64,000 nucleotides of DNA from Acidimicrobiia bacterium (GTDB taxonomy: Bacteria > Actinomycetota > Acidimicrobiia > IMCC26256 > PALSA-610): NCBI GenBank assembly GCA_027494135.1, contig JAOSJK010000001.1:537378-601377 (forward strand), in the 5' to 3' direction. The notes under the pieces were generated by a model. The model saw only the letters and a list, made by a program, of their open reading frames with translations, was not told where the DNA came from and searched no databases. The number at the start of each line of letters is the position of its first letter. Position 1 is the first letter of the stretch. Shown here one piece after another: positions 9,729 through 19,326 of the stretch. Both the position numbers and the translations under genes were made by a program.

Positions 9729-10541
9729 TCAGATGGTGAAGGCCATGTTGGAGACGACGGCCCTGCCCAGGGCCTCGTCACCGTCGAAGAGGACCCGTCC
9801 CTCCGCCAGGATCTGTTCGGCGGCGAGCCTGCCGGAGGCCAAGCCGATGAACGTCGCGCCGTCCATCCGCAAACGGGTGGTGGGGTCGTCGGGCGATTCG
9901 TCGAGGATCCTCGCCCTTCCCTCGACACCCACCGAGAGCTCGAAGCCGGCCGGTCCGGCGACGTCGAAGACCACCGAGGCACCCTGAGGCGCGCCCGCCT
10001 TCTTGCCCACCACGTACGGCATTCCCTCACCGAGCTTCGCCATCGACAGCTCCGCCACAGGCCCGACGGCATCGACGCGACGGTTGACCGCATCGCGGAT
10101 GTCCTGCTCGTGGATCCAGCAGTCGAAGACCCTGATCGCCATGAACTTCCGGTACGGACCCGGCCCCTCGGGCGTGAATCCTTCCCTCCCCCAGTCGTCC
10201 GCCGACATCGCGCGCAGCTGGTCGAGCCTGCGCCCCGTCACCTCGCGGAACTCTTCGAGCACCTCGGCGCCCGGCCGAGACCGGTACGCCTCGATCCAGA
10301 TCTCGTTGAAGGCGCCAATGTCGTTCTTGACGTGAGGAAGCCCCTTGACGTCGACCGCGACATCGGGCGGCTGCTCGCCGAGGAGCATCCGCTCGGTCCC
10401 GATCATGTGCGCGAGCTGATCCTGCACGGTCCAGCCGGGGCAGTCGGTGGGGAGGGCCCACTGGTCGTCGGTCAGGCCTTCGCATGCGTCGACGATCGAG
10501 GCCCAGACCGTGTCGAGCAGACCGATGAGCGGCTCGTTCAC
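9729..10541 (-). CDS. Mycothiol-dependent maleylpyruvate isomerase-family (DinB-like) protein
   Basis: A 270-aa protein of the MDMPI/DinB type. The N-terminal four-helix bundle contains [28 protein letters not shown] (residues about 20-47), with the metal-binding His typical of this family, and a later His pair in [11 protein letters not shown]. The C-terminal region (from about 170) is an MDMPI_C/SCP-like lid. Members use mycothiol or catalyse unknown thiol transfers, and mycothiol is specific to Actinomycetota. The GTG start at 10541 overlaps the MFS stop (GTGA) and has GGAGG upstream. It is probably an accessory detoxification enzyme for the MFS-linked substrate. Confidence 0.85.
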   Translation of the reverse strand: MNEPLIGLLDTVWASIVDACEGLTDDQWALPTDCPGWTVQDQLAHMIGTERMLLGEQPPDVAVDVKGLPHVKNDIGAFNEIWIEAYRSRPGAEVLEEFREVTGRRLDQLRAMSADDWGREGFTPEGPGPYRKFMAIRVFDCWIHEQDIRDAVNRRVDAVGPVAELSMAKLGEGMPYVVGKKAGAPQGASVVFDVAGPAGFELSVGVEGRARILDESPDDPTTRLRMDGATFIGLASGRLAAEQILAEGRVLFDGDEALGRAVVSNMAFTI

Positions 10542-11776
10542 TGTGCTCCACCTCCCGATGGATCTGCCGGCCGGGGCGGCGCGGGAGCGTAGCCCCGGCC
10601 CCACCACGCCGCGAGCAGCGTAAGCAATCCGATGCCCCCCGCGCCCGCGCCCCATACGGCGAGTGCTCCCGCGCCGTCGTAGATCGGAGCCGCTGCCAGC
10701 GAGGCCAACCCGCCGACGAGCGCCCCGACCCCTCCCGAGAGCCCCTGACCCGATGCGAGAAGCTCGGGCGGCGCGGCCCGGGCGACTGCGATCCGTGCCG
10801 CGGGCATCGTCACGGTGTCGATCCCGGAGTGCACCAGCGCTATCACGCAGAGGATCCAGATGTTGTCGGTGAACCCGTACAGCAGCATCACCGGGACCGT
10901 GATCGTCATCGAGAAGACCGCTGCGCGAACGGGGCCTACACGATCGGCGAGCCGGCCGCCCGCCGCAGAGAACAGGACGAGGGGGAAGGCGAAGACCGCC
11001 AGGGAGAAGCCGACGAAGTTGGTGCTAGCGCCGCGGTCCTTCATGAAGACCGCCCAGACAGCGTCGAAGACGCCCATCGAGAGCGCCCAGGCGGCACCCA
11101 CAGCGACACCGGCGAGCACCGCGCGGTTGCCGAGCAGCACGCGCAGCGTGCGCTTCTCCGTGCTGATCTCGGCCGGAGGCTCGACGATCCGCGCGACGGC
11201 CGGCGCCGTCAGGGCGAGGGCACCGGCCAAGACGATGAAAGGGGCGCGCAGCCCGAAGGTGCTCGCGAGCACGGCGGCGATGGGCGGACCGGCGATGAAC
11301 CCGGCGACCTCCACTGCGGTCAGGCGCCCGAGTATCTCGCCGGTTCTGCTGAGATCGCGCATCACCAGCACGCGCCTCGAGGCCGACATGAACGCACCGG
11401 AACCCAGGCCGAGGAGCAGTCGCATCAGCACGAGCTGCCAGAGCTCCCCCGACAGCCCGAAGCCGAGCATCCCGATGCCGGCTATCGCGAGGCCGAGGCG
11501 CAGCATCAGGCGGGAGTGGCCGCGATCCGCGTACCGGGCGATCGCGATCTGTGAGATCAGCGCCGCGAAGAACGACGTCGCAGCGATGACGCCGATCCCC
11601 TGCGCCGTGAGGTCGTACTCCGACTTGAGGTCGGCGAGGAGCGCGAAGATCGCTCCGTGGCCCATCGTCTCGATCGCCGTCGCCGCGAGCAGCAGCGCGT
11701 CGGAACGGCGAGCCGACAGGGCCCGCCCCGGTTTGCCCTGCTCGCGCTCGGCTGCCGTCACCATGGGTCGGGACAT
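10538..11776 (-). CDS. Major facilitator superfamily transporter
   Basis: A 412-aa polytopic membrane protein with about 12 hydrophobic segments. It has the MFS motif between TM2 and TM3 (IAIARYADRGHSRLML) and its counterpart in the second half (GGRLADRVGPVRAAVF). The TM4-5 region VLVMRDLSRTGEILGRLTAV resembles drug-efflux members. There is a short charged N-terminus. Start at 11776; an in-frame ATG at 11764 is the alternative. Coupled by GTGA to the downstream DinB-like gene. The substrate is unknown. Confidence 0.9.
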   Translation of the reverse strand: MSRPMVTAAEREQGKPGRALSARRSDALLLAATAIETMGHGAIFALLADLKSEYDLTAQGIGVIAATSFFAALISQIAIARYADRGHSRLMLRLGLAIAGIGMLGFGLSGELWQLVLMRLLLGLGSGAFMSASRRVLVMRDLSRTGEILGRLTAVEVAGFIAGPPIAAVLASTFGLRAPFIVLAGALALTAPAVARIVEPPAEISTEKRTLRVLLGNRAVLAGVAVGAAWALSMGVFDAVWAVFMKDRGASTNFVGFSLAVFAFPLVLFSAAGGRLADRVGPVRAAVFSMTITVPVMLLYGFTDNIWILCVIALVHSGIDTVTMPAARIAVARAAPPELLASGQGLSGGVGALVGGLASLAAAPIYDGAGALAVWGAGAGGIGLLTLLAAWWGRGYAPAPPRPADPSGGGAQ

Positions 11777-11858
11777 TCAAGCAGGTCGCGGCCGTCGCAC
11801 ACCCCTCCGCAGATCTGCCAGAGTGGAGACCGGGAGCCGGCCGAGTCAGGAGCGCCCT

Positions 11859-12530
11859 GTGAGCAGCGAACGAATCGAGTTCTTCTTCGACCCGATGTGC
11901 CCCTGGGCCTACCAGACGTCGAAGTGGTTCCGGGAGGTCCGCGAACGGGTCGGGTTCGAGGTCTCATGGAGGTTCTTCAGCCTCGAGGAGATCAACCTGG
12001 TCGTGGGCAAGAAGCACCCGTGGGAGCGACCCTGGTCGTACGGATGGTCGCAGATGCGCGTCGCCGCCTGGATCCGGCGCGACTCCCAGGAGGCGGTCGG
12101 TCGCTGGTACGAGGCTGCGGGGGAGGCATTCCACGAGCGAGGGGTGAAGACGCACGACCCCGACATCCACCGCGAGCTCGTCTCTCGAATCGGGTTCCCC
12201 GGCGCCGTCGACGCCGCCCTCGCCGATCCGACCACAGCCGACGAGGTACGCGCCGATCACGAGGAGGCTGTGTCGCTCCACGGCGCCTTCGGCGTGCCGA
12301 CGATCGTCCTCGAGTGCGGTCACGCCGTCTTCGGCCCGGTCGTAACGCCCGCTCCCACCGGCGACGCCGCGCTCCGGCTCTGGGACCTCGTCGTGGGATG
12401 GCGCGAGTTCCCACACCTCTACGAGATGCGCCATCCGAAGACCACGGCCGACGTCTCCCACATCGCGGAGTCGTTCCGCCCCTACCTCACGGCCCGCGAT
12501 TGGGCGACGATCGAGAACCCGGCGCCCTGA
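11859..12530 (+). CDS. DsbA-family oxidoreductase-like protein (CPWA motif)
   Basis: A 223-aa thioredoxin-fold protein with the active-site region FFFDPMCPWAYQTSKWF (residues 6-22): a CPWA monothiol site in place of CPWC. This is the arrangement of the FrnE / mycothiol-dependent Rv2466c-like branch, in which one Cys can be absent. The long alpha-helical insertion includes WSYGWSQMRVAAWIRRD. The cis-Pro is in FGVPTIVLECG. It is cytoplasmic. GTG at 11859 has AGGAG six bases upstream. It is divergent from the MFS/DinB pair and convergent with the topoisomerase gene only 10 bp away. Confidence 0.85.
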   Translation: MSSERIEFFFDPMCPWAYQTSKWFREVRERVGFEVSWRFFSLEEINLVVGKKHPWERPWSYGWSQMRVAAWIRRDSQEAVGRWYEAAGEAFHERGVKTHDPDIHRELVSRIGFPGAVDAALADPTTADEVRADHEEAVSLHGAFGVPTIVLECGHAVFGPVVTPAPTGDAALRLWDLVVGWREFPHLYEMRHPKTTADVSHIAESFRPYLTARDWATIENPAP

Positions 12531-12540
12531 TCCGCAGCCC

Positions 12541-14984
12541 TCACGGCGCCGTCACTCCAGAGCAGTCGCGGCCTCGACAGAAGGGGGCGGAGACGACCCT
12601 CACGAACCCGCCGCCCTCCTCCAACCCGTCGATCCGGGAGCCACCTGAATCGCGCCCGGCGAGCTTCACCGCCGTGGCGTCGACGGTCGTGGCGCCCTCC
12701 GCGGTCAGCACCGTGACCCGGGCAGCGACCGGCGACAGCGAGACCACGTCGCCACGACCACGATCGAGGCGGCAGACCCGCAGCCCGGCTCCTCCCCTGG
12801 CCTGCGCGGGCACGTCGTCGGCCCGCAGACGCTTCGCGTAGCCCGCGGCCTGGGCGATCACGACCGTCTCGTCCGACGCGACAGCGCACGCTCCCACGAC
12901 CCGGTCAGACCCCTTCAGCCGGAGCCCGCGCACGGTACCGGCGCCCCTCCCGACCGGGCGGACCTCGTTCTCTGCGAAGCGGATGCCCTGTCCGCCCGCC
13001 GTGACGACCAGCAGGTCGTAGTCGTCCCATCCGGGGAAGACCGCTACGACGCGATCCGCCTCGGCCAGCTTCGCCGCGACGATACCGTCGCGACGACCGC
13101 TCGCATCGGTGAACTCCGAGAACGCCGTGCGCTTGACACCACCCTGCGCCATCACGAAGACCAGGTGCTCGTGCTCCTCCGCGAGGCGCGCGTCGAGCAC
13201 CGCGACGACCTTCTCACCTTCGCCGAACTGGAAGAGGTTCTGCGCCGCCGTCAGGCGCTCCTTCGGAAGATCGTGGCAGGCCGCCCTGTAGGCACGCCCA
13301 CGATCGGTGAAGACGAGCAGCCCCTGACGCGCCGTCGTATCGATCACCTGCGCGACGGCGTCGGCGGCGGCCGGGGCGGCGACCTTCGTGCCACGGCTGC
13401 GCGCCGAGACGGCCCTCACGTAGCCCCGCGCAGTGACCGTGACCACCAACGGCTCGTCCTCCACCAGCGCCTCGACGTCGAGAACACCTGCGTCGTCGGT
13501 GACGATCTTCGTGCGGCGCGGCGACGCGAGCAGGCCGCGTACCGCGATCAGCTCGTCGCTGATCACACCCATGAGCACGTCGCGCTCGGCGAGGATCTTC
13601 TTCAGCGACCTGATGGCGGCCACAAGCTCCTTGCGCTCCTCCGCGACCTCGTCGCGACCCAGCCGGGTGAGCCGCCCGAGGGTCAGGTCGAGTATGTGGT
13701 TCGCCTGCGTCTCGGAGAAGCCGAAGGCATCTCCCATCAGCGCGTCGCGAGCGGCGCCACGGTCCTTCGACGCACGGATCGCCTTGATGATCGCGTCGAT
13801 CATCTCCAGCGCCTTCTCCAGGCCCTCGACTATGTGGAGCCGCGCCTCCGACCTGTCGACGCGGAAGCGCGTCCGTCGCGTGACGACGGAGACCTGGTGG
13901 TCGATCCAGTGCCGCAGCGCGTCGACCAGGCCCACGATCCGCGGCACGCCGTCGACGAGAGCGACCATGTTGACGCCGAAGGTCGTCTGGGCGGGGGTGT
14001 GCTTGAACAGGTTGTTTCGCACGATCTCGGGATCGGCCCCCGCCCGGAGCTCGATCACGAGTCGCGTCTTCCCCTGGCCGGACTCGTTGCGGATGTCGCG
14101 CACCCCGCCGACCTTCCCGGCCTCTACGGCCTCGGCGAGCTTGCCGGCGATCGCGCCGATGCTCGTCTGGTACGGGATCTCCGTCACCACGATCGCCGCG
14201 CCCCTACGTGTCTCCTCGAGCTCCGTGACAGCCCTGACCCGCAACGAGCCCCGGCCGGTGCGGTATGCCTCCTCGACGCCCTCGGCGCCCATGATGAGGG
14301 CGCCGGTAGGGAAGTCGGGACCGTGGACCTTGCGCAGCAACTGGGCGAGGGTCGCCTCCGGCTTCTCGATGAGCAGCAGCGTCGCGCCGACGATCTCACC
14401 GAGGTTGTGGGGCGGGATGTTGGTTGCGAGCCCGACGGCGATGCCCTGGGCGCCGTTGACCAGCAGGTTCGGGAATCGCGCCGGCAGAACGGTCGGCTCC
14501 TCGTCGGAGGCGTCGTAGTTCGGCTGCAGGTCGACTGTTCCCTCGTCGATCCCGGCGAGAAGCTCCATCGCCGCCGGGCTCAGCCGGCACTCCGTGTAGC
14601 GGGGGCAGCGGGAGGATCGGCGGGCGAGCCGAAGTTGCCGTGCTTGTCGATCAGCGGGACCGGCAGCGAGAAGTCTTGACCAAGTCGCACCAGCGCGTCG
14701 TAGATCGCCGCGTCACCGTGAGGGTGGAAGCGCCCCATCACGTCGCCGACGACTCTCGCGCACTTCACGAACGGTCGGTCCGGCCGCAACCCGCTGTCGT
14801 GCATCGCCCAGAGGATCCGACGGTGCACCGGTTTGAGACCGTCGCGCACGTCGGGAAGCGCGCGGCTCACGATGACGCTCATCGAGTACTCGAGGAACGC
14901 CGACTCGACCTCCTCGGCCAGCGTGCGCGTAGCGACAGGGGCTTCGAGCACCATCTGCGCGCTGGACGTCTTCTTGCGGGCCAT
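12541..14984 (-). CDS. parC: Type IIA DNA topoisomerase subunit A (ParC/GyrA family), frame-shifted at the catalytic Tyr
   Basis: Breakage-reunion subunit. The N-terminal part ([10 protein letters not shown] to [13 protein letters not shown]) has [20 protein letters not shown] and the quinolone-region motif [13 protein letters not shown], with Ala at the position of E. coli GyrA Ser83. The catalytic tyrosine lies in [16 protein letters not shown], exactly where the frame breaks: the five-G run at 14601-14605 needs one more G. The tower and C-terminal beta-pinwheel follow. The first blade ([18 protein letters not shown]) has no QRRGGRG GyrA box, so this looks like a decatenase (topo IV) rather than a gyrase. 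It follows parE by 60 bp, with GAGGTGA before the start. About 815 aa when restored. Confidence 0.88.
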
Positions 14985-15044
14985 TACACATCACCTCGGG
15001 GACTACGCGTCATCGGCTGCTGCAGGCAGGAAGGATCTCGTGAC

Positions 15045-17023
15045 TCAGATGTCGACGAATCGAACGTCTTTGGCGTTCTGCTGGATGAAGTGCTTGCGGG
15101 CCTCGACGTCGTCGCCCATGAGGACGGAGAGGATCTCGTCGGCGATCGCCGCTTGATCGACGTCGATCTGCACGAGATTGCGGGTGCCCGGATCCATGGC
15201 GGTCTCCCTCAGCTCGTGGGGATCCATCTCGCCGAGTCCCTTGAACCTGACGAACTGGAGGTCTCTGCGCGGGTTGGCGTCGACGATCTCCTGCCGCCCG
15301 GCCTCGTCGGCGACGTAGACCTTCTGCCCACCGACCTCGACCGAGTAGAGCGGCGGCTGTGCGACGTAGAGACGCCCCGCCTCGACGAGCGCCGTCATCT
15401 GTCTGTAGAAGAACGTGATGAGGAGGGTGCGGATGTGGCCGCCGTCGACGTCGGCGTCGGCGAGGATGCAGACACGCCCGTAGCGCACCTTCGAGATGTC
15501 GAAGTCGTGCCCGATGCCACCCCCGATCGCAGCCACGAGTGACTGGATCTCGGTGTTGGCGACGATCTTGTCCATCGAGGCGCGCTCGACATTGAGGATC
15601 TTGCCTCGAAGCGGCAGGATCGCCTGAGTCTTCGGGTCGCGCGCGTCGCGGGCAGATCCACCGGCCGAGTTGCCTCCACGATGAAGAGCTCGGTGTCGCT
15701 CGCGCTGCGCGAGGAGCAGTCGGCGAGCTTGTCGGGCATACCGACGCCGTCGAGCGCCGACTTGCGGCGGGTGAGGTCGCGTGCCTGCTTGGCCGCGCTG
15801 CGCGCCTTGGCAGCGCCGACGGCCTTCGTGACGATCGCCTTCGCCTGGTTCGGGTGCTCCTCGAGCCAGCGACCGAAGTGCTCGTTGGTGGAACGCTCCA
15901 CGAGGGTGCGGATCTCGGTGTTCCCCAGCTTCGACTTCGTCTGGCCCTCGAACTGGGGGTCGCTCAGGCGCACCGCGACGATCGCCGTCAGGCCCTCGCG
16001 CACGTCGTCGCCCTGGAAGGTCGCGTCCTTCGCCTTGAGCAGGCCCCGGTCCTTCGCGTAGCGGTTGACGGCCTGGGTGAGCGCTCGCTTGAAGCCCTCG
16101 GCGTGCATTCCGCCCTCTGCGGTCGAGATGCCGTTCGCGTAGGTGTGCAGGCCCTCGTAGTAGCCGGTGCTCCACTGCCACGCGACCTCGACCTCGCCCT
16201 CGGGGCCGGTGGCCGCGAAGTGCCCGACATCCTTGAAGAGCGGCTCCTTCGACGCGTTGAGGTGCTTGACGAAGTCGAGGATCCCGCCGTCGAACCGGAA
16301 CGTCTGGTCGCTCTCGTGGCCCGGCCGCTCGTCGTGCAGCGCGATCGTGAGCCCGCCGTTGAGGAACGCCATCTGCTGCAGGCGCTCGGCGACCGTTGCG
16401 GCGCGGAACTCGACGTCTTCGAAGACCTCGGGGTCGGGCCAGAACGTCACCGCAGTCCCCGTGTGCCCGCGCGGCGACTTGCCGGACGCCTTCAGGGGGC
16501 CCTGGGGCACACCCGGGCGTACGCCTCCTCCGCGCTTGCGCTCGGCCGCGTACTCCTGACGCCAGCGGGTGCCGCCTCTGTCGACCTCGAGCACGACGTG
16601 CGTCGAGAGCGCGTTGACGACCGAGACCCCCACGCCGTGTAGACCGCCCGAGACCTTGTACCCGCCGCCGCCGAACTTGCCCCCGGCGTGGAGGGTCGTC
16701 ATCACTATCTCCGCCGCAGACTTGCCCTTTAAACGGGGGTGCTCGTCGACGGGGATCCCGCGGCCGTCGTCGGCGACCATGCACCCGCCGTCGGCGAGGA
16801 GCGTCACGTCGACCCGTGTGGCATGACCTGCCATGGCCTCGTCGACGGCATTGTCGACGACCTCCCAGACGAGATGGTGGAGGCCCGTCGGCCCGGTCGA
16901 GCCGATGTACATCCCGGGGCGCTTCCGAACGGGGTCGAGGCCCTCGAGGACCTGTATGTGCTCCGCGTCGTACCCGGTGCCCGACGAGGCGCGTGACCTC
17001 TTGGGGGCTGCGCTGCCGGCCAT
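15045..17023 (-). CDS. parE: Type IIA DNA topoisomerase subunit B (ParE/GyrB family), frame-shifted
   Basis: ATPase subunit of the same enzyme. The GHKL ATP site is seen as [27 protein letters not shown] and [14 protein letters not shown]. The transducer domain follows, then TOPRIM with ELFIVE(G)NSAGGSA and the metal-binding [13 protein letters not shown]. The C-terminus has [19 protein letters not shown]. The frame is lost at about 15674, inside EGNSAGG; one extra G restores it. The start is not certain: ATG 17023 ([12 protein letters not shown]) gives the normal family length, while ATG 17062 is possible and neither has a clear SD. No recF, dnaN or dnaA is adjacent, unlike the usual gyrB locus, supporting a second topoisomerase. 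Confidence 0.88.
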
Positions 17024-17079
17024 CCCCCGACCATAGAGGGCCGCTGCGCCACCGTCGCTCATCCACCCCAAGACCAGGG

Positions 17080-17116
17080 GCGTCGATAGACCACAATATG
17101 TGTGGTCTATCGACGC
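17080..17116. repeat. Palindrome, family A (16-bp arms)
   Basis: Arms gcgtcgatagaccaca (17080-17095) and its complement (17101-17116) around atatg, followed by ctcgt as in the other copies. The left flank diverges, so the arms are four bases shorter. Here it lies between divergent genes (parE and an SDR), in the promoter region rather than at a transcript end. Confidence 0.8.
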
Positions 17117-17152
17117 TCGTGGCGGGGGCGGGTGGGGTTAGCCTGCGCGGCC

Positions 17153-17913
17153 ATGGAGATCAGTGGAACGTCTGCATTGGTGACGGGCGGCGCGTCGGGT
17201 ATCGGGGCGGCGGTCGCCCGCAGCCTCGCGGCCGCTGGCGCCAGCGTGACCGTGGTAGACCGCAACGCCGACCTCGGCACGGCGGTCGCCGACGAGATCG
17301 GCGGGCTCTTCGCCCCCGCCGACGTGACCTCGCCCGACGACGTGACCGCGGCGGTCGCCGCCGCGGCCGAGCTGGGGCCGCTGCGGATCGCCGTCAGCTG
17401 TGCCGGGATCGGCTGGGCCGAGCGCACGGTCAACCGCAGCGGCGACCCGGCGAGCCTCGAAGCCTTCCGCAAGGTGGTCGAGGTCAACCTGGTCGGCACC
17501 TACAACGTGCTGCGCCTCGCGGCCTCCGCGATGAGCCGCACCGATCCTCTCGACGACGGCGAGCGCGGGTGATCGTCAACACCGCGTCGGTCGCCGCGTT
17601 CGACGGCCAGATCGGCCAGGCCGCCTACGCGGCATCGAAGGGCGGGGTCGTGGCCCTCACCCTGGCCACCGCGCGCGACCTCTCCCCCGCCGGGATTCGC
17701 GTCTGCACCATCGCGCCCGGCCTCGTCGATACTCCGCTGCTCGGCACACTCCCCGACGACGCCCGCGCGGCGCTCGCCGCAGGCGTGCCGTTCCCTAAGC
17801 GCCTCGGTCGCCCCGAGGACTTCGCGTCGCTCGCGATGGAGATCGTGCGCAACGGCTACCTCAACGGCGAGACGATCAGGATGGACGCCGCGCTCCGAAT
17901 GCCCCCGAAGTAG
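17153..17913 (+). CDS. Short-chain dehydrogenase, 3-hydroxyacyl-CoA dehydrogenase type-2-like, frame-shifted
   Basis: NAD-dependent classical SDR. Cofactor motif [13 protein letters not shown] (about residues 10-22), the acidic NAD-selecting residue in [19 protein letters not shown], the catalytic Ser in [15 protein letters not shown] and the catalytic YAASKGG. The insertion between the Rossmann strands and the [15 protein letters not shown] segment match the HSD17B10 / 3-hydroxyacyl-CoA dehydrogenase type 2 branch, so a role in fatty or branched acyl-CoA oxidation is likely. The frame breaks at about 17567 (GGG run before GTGATC). The start at 17153 gives the canonical N-terminus [13 protein letters not shown]. 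Confidence 0.86.
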
Positions 17914-18072
17914 TAGGGGCGCCTGGGGCCGCGGCCCCACGGCCCTGCGGCCCGTAGGCGCCACGGAGAGCCCGCGCCCCGCGGCCCCAGGGAGATCCCG
18001 CGCCCCGCGGCGTATCCGCGACCCACTGAGGGTGCGCGGGGCCGCCTCCCGGGTTGCCTACGATCGGACCCG
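17914..18072. other. Intergenic GC palindromes, terminator-like
   Basis: This 159-bp gap between the SDR and the subtilase contains the palindrome ggggccgcggcccc near 17930-17943, followed by ccgcgccccgcggc repeats up to about 18015. The structures could end the SDR transcript. No gene and no clear T-run were seen. Confidence 0.4.
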
Positions 18073-19194
18073 ATGCCGGCCCCTCGCACGCGCCACCTTC
18101 TCGCCGCCGGCGCCACGATCTTGCTCGCGCTCTCGGTCGGCCTCCCGGCCGCGGCCCCGCGAGCTGCGGCCGCGCCCGACGACCCGAAGCTCGCCAAGCA
18201 GTGGGGCGTCGATGCCCTCCACCTCCGCGACGCCTGGGAGAGGAGCACCGGCGAGGGTGTCGTGATCGCCGTCGTGGATACCGGCATCGACCTCGACCAC
18301 CCCGATCTGCGCGACCGGATCGTCGACGGGTACGACTTCGTCGACGACGACGACTCGCCGCGCGACGAGAACGGCCACGGCACCCACGTATCCGGCATCG
18401 CCGCAGCAGCCGGCGACAACGCGACGGGGATCGCCGGCGCGGCGCCCGACGCGCGCATCATGCCGATCAGGGTCCTCGACGCCGACGGCGCCGGCGACGA
18501 GGCCGACATAGCCGACGGCATCGTCTGGGCCGCCGAGCACGGGGCCGGCGTCATCAACCTCTCGCTCGGCGAGGTCGGTTTCGCGTCGAGGATCCTCGAG
18601 GGCGGTCCGCTCAATCGTGCGATCCGGCGGGCCGCGACCCTCGGCTCGGTCGTCGTGGCCGCATCCGGCAACGAGGGCAGTGTCGGGCGCGCGTACCGCA
18701 TAGCGGTCCCCGTCGTCGTGGTCGGTGCCGCAGACGAGGACGGCGCCGCGGCAGACTTCTCCAACTTCGGCGACCAGCGGGCGGTGGTCGCGCCCGGCGT
18801 CGGCATCCTGTCGACCGCGCCCACCTATCCGACGACCGTCTGGGCGGAGGGGAGCCGCGGCTACGAGGAGCTCGACGGCACGTCGATGGCCGCGCCCTTC
18901 GTCTCGGGTGTCGCCGCGCTACTGCTCGCGCAGGGCCGCTCGCCCGAGCGTGTCGCCTCGATCCTCTTCGAGACTGCCGCGAACGCCGACGACGACCCGC
19001 GCCTGGGCTCCGGTCTCGTCGACGCGGCTGCGGCGGTAGATGCTCCCGTCGACGGCGGAGACGGCAGCGACGACGGCACCGACGACGGGGGTGACGGCCT
19101 CCCGCTGCTCCCGATCGCCGCAGGCGGCGCCGCCCTGGTGATCGCCGTCGCGACCCTCGCCGTGCTTCGACGGCGAGGCAGCGCCACCCGGTAG
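18073..19194 (+). CDS. Membrane-anchored subtilisin-like serine protease (S8)
   Basis: A 373-aa exported protease. Signal peptide at residues 1 to about 34 (LLAAGATILLALSVGL, APRAAA). The catalytic triad is visible as Asp69 in VVDTGIDLDHPDL, His102 in NGHGTHVSG and Ser271 in GTSMAAPFVSG, with the oxyanion Asn200 in ASGNEG. A Gly/Asp-rich linker precedes one C-terminal TM helix (LLPIAAGGAALVIAVATLAV) and a basic RRRGSATR tail, so the protease faces outward and is tethered. The layout is that of mycosins and related actinobacterial S8 proteases. No type VII secretion genes are nearby, so I do not call it a mycosin. Confidence 0.88.
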   Translation: MPAPRTRHLLAAGATILLALSVGLPAAAPRAAAAPDDPKLAKQWGVDALHLRDAWERSTGEGVVIAVVDTGIDLDHPDLRDRIVDGYDFVDDDDSPRDENGHGTHVSGIAAAAGDNATGIAGAAPDARIMPIRVLDADGAGDEADIADGIVWAAEHGAGVINLSLGEVGFASRILEGGPLNRAIRRAATLGSVVVAASGNEGSVGRAYRIAVPVVVVGAADEDGAAADFSNFGDQRAVVAPGVGILSTAPTYPTTVWAEGSRGYEELDGTSMAAPFVSGVAALLLAQGRSPERVASILFETAANADDDPRLGSGLVDAAAAVDAPVDGGDGSDDGTDDGGDGLPLLPIAAGGAALVIAVATLAVLRRRGSATR

Positions 19195-19326
19195 GCGCGA
19201 CTCGGGCAGTGCAGTCGGAACCGAGGCCGTCGATTCCACGAGGTCGATACCGGCGACACCGGCGACTGCGACACCCGCGACTGCGACACGGGCCGGCGGC
19301 TGCACCGGCCGGCAGTGACAACGGCC
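19195..19326. terminator. Intergenic tandem repeats and hairpin between convergent genes
   Basis: A 132-bp gap holding ggcgac/tgcgacac tandem repeats (about 19254-19288) and a hairpin ggccggcggctgcaccggcc at 19291-19310. Its location between convergent genes suits termination from both sides. No ORF was seen. Confidence 0.4.

Noticed and set aside
12541..17023. Degraded gyrase pseudogenes
   Set aside because: All motifs are intact on both sides of the breaks and one base in a homopolymer repairs each gene.
18073..19194. Type VII secretion mycosin
   Set aside because: The protease layout fits, but no EccB-E, ESX or PE/PPE-like genes are in the window.
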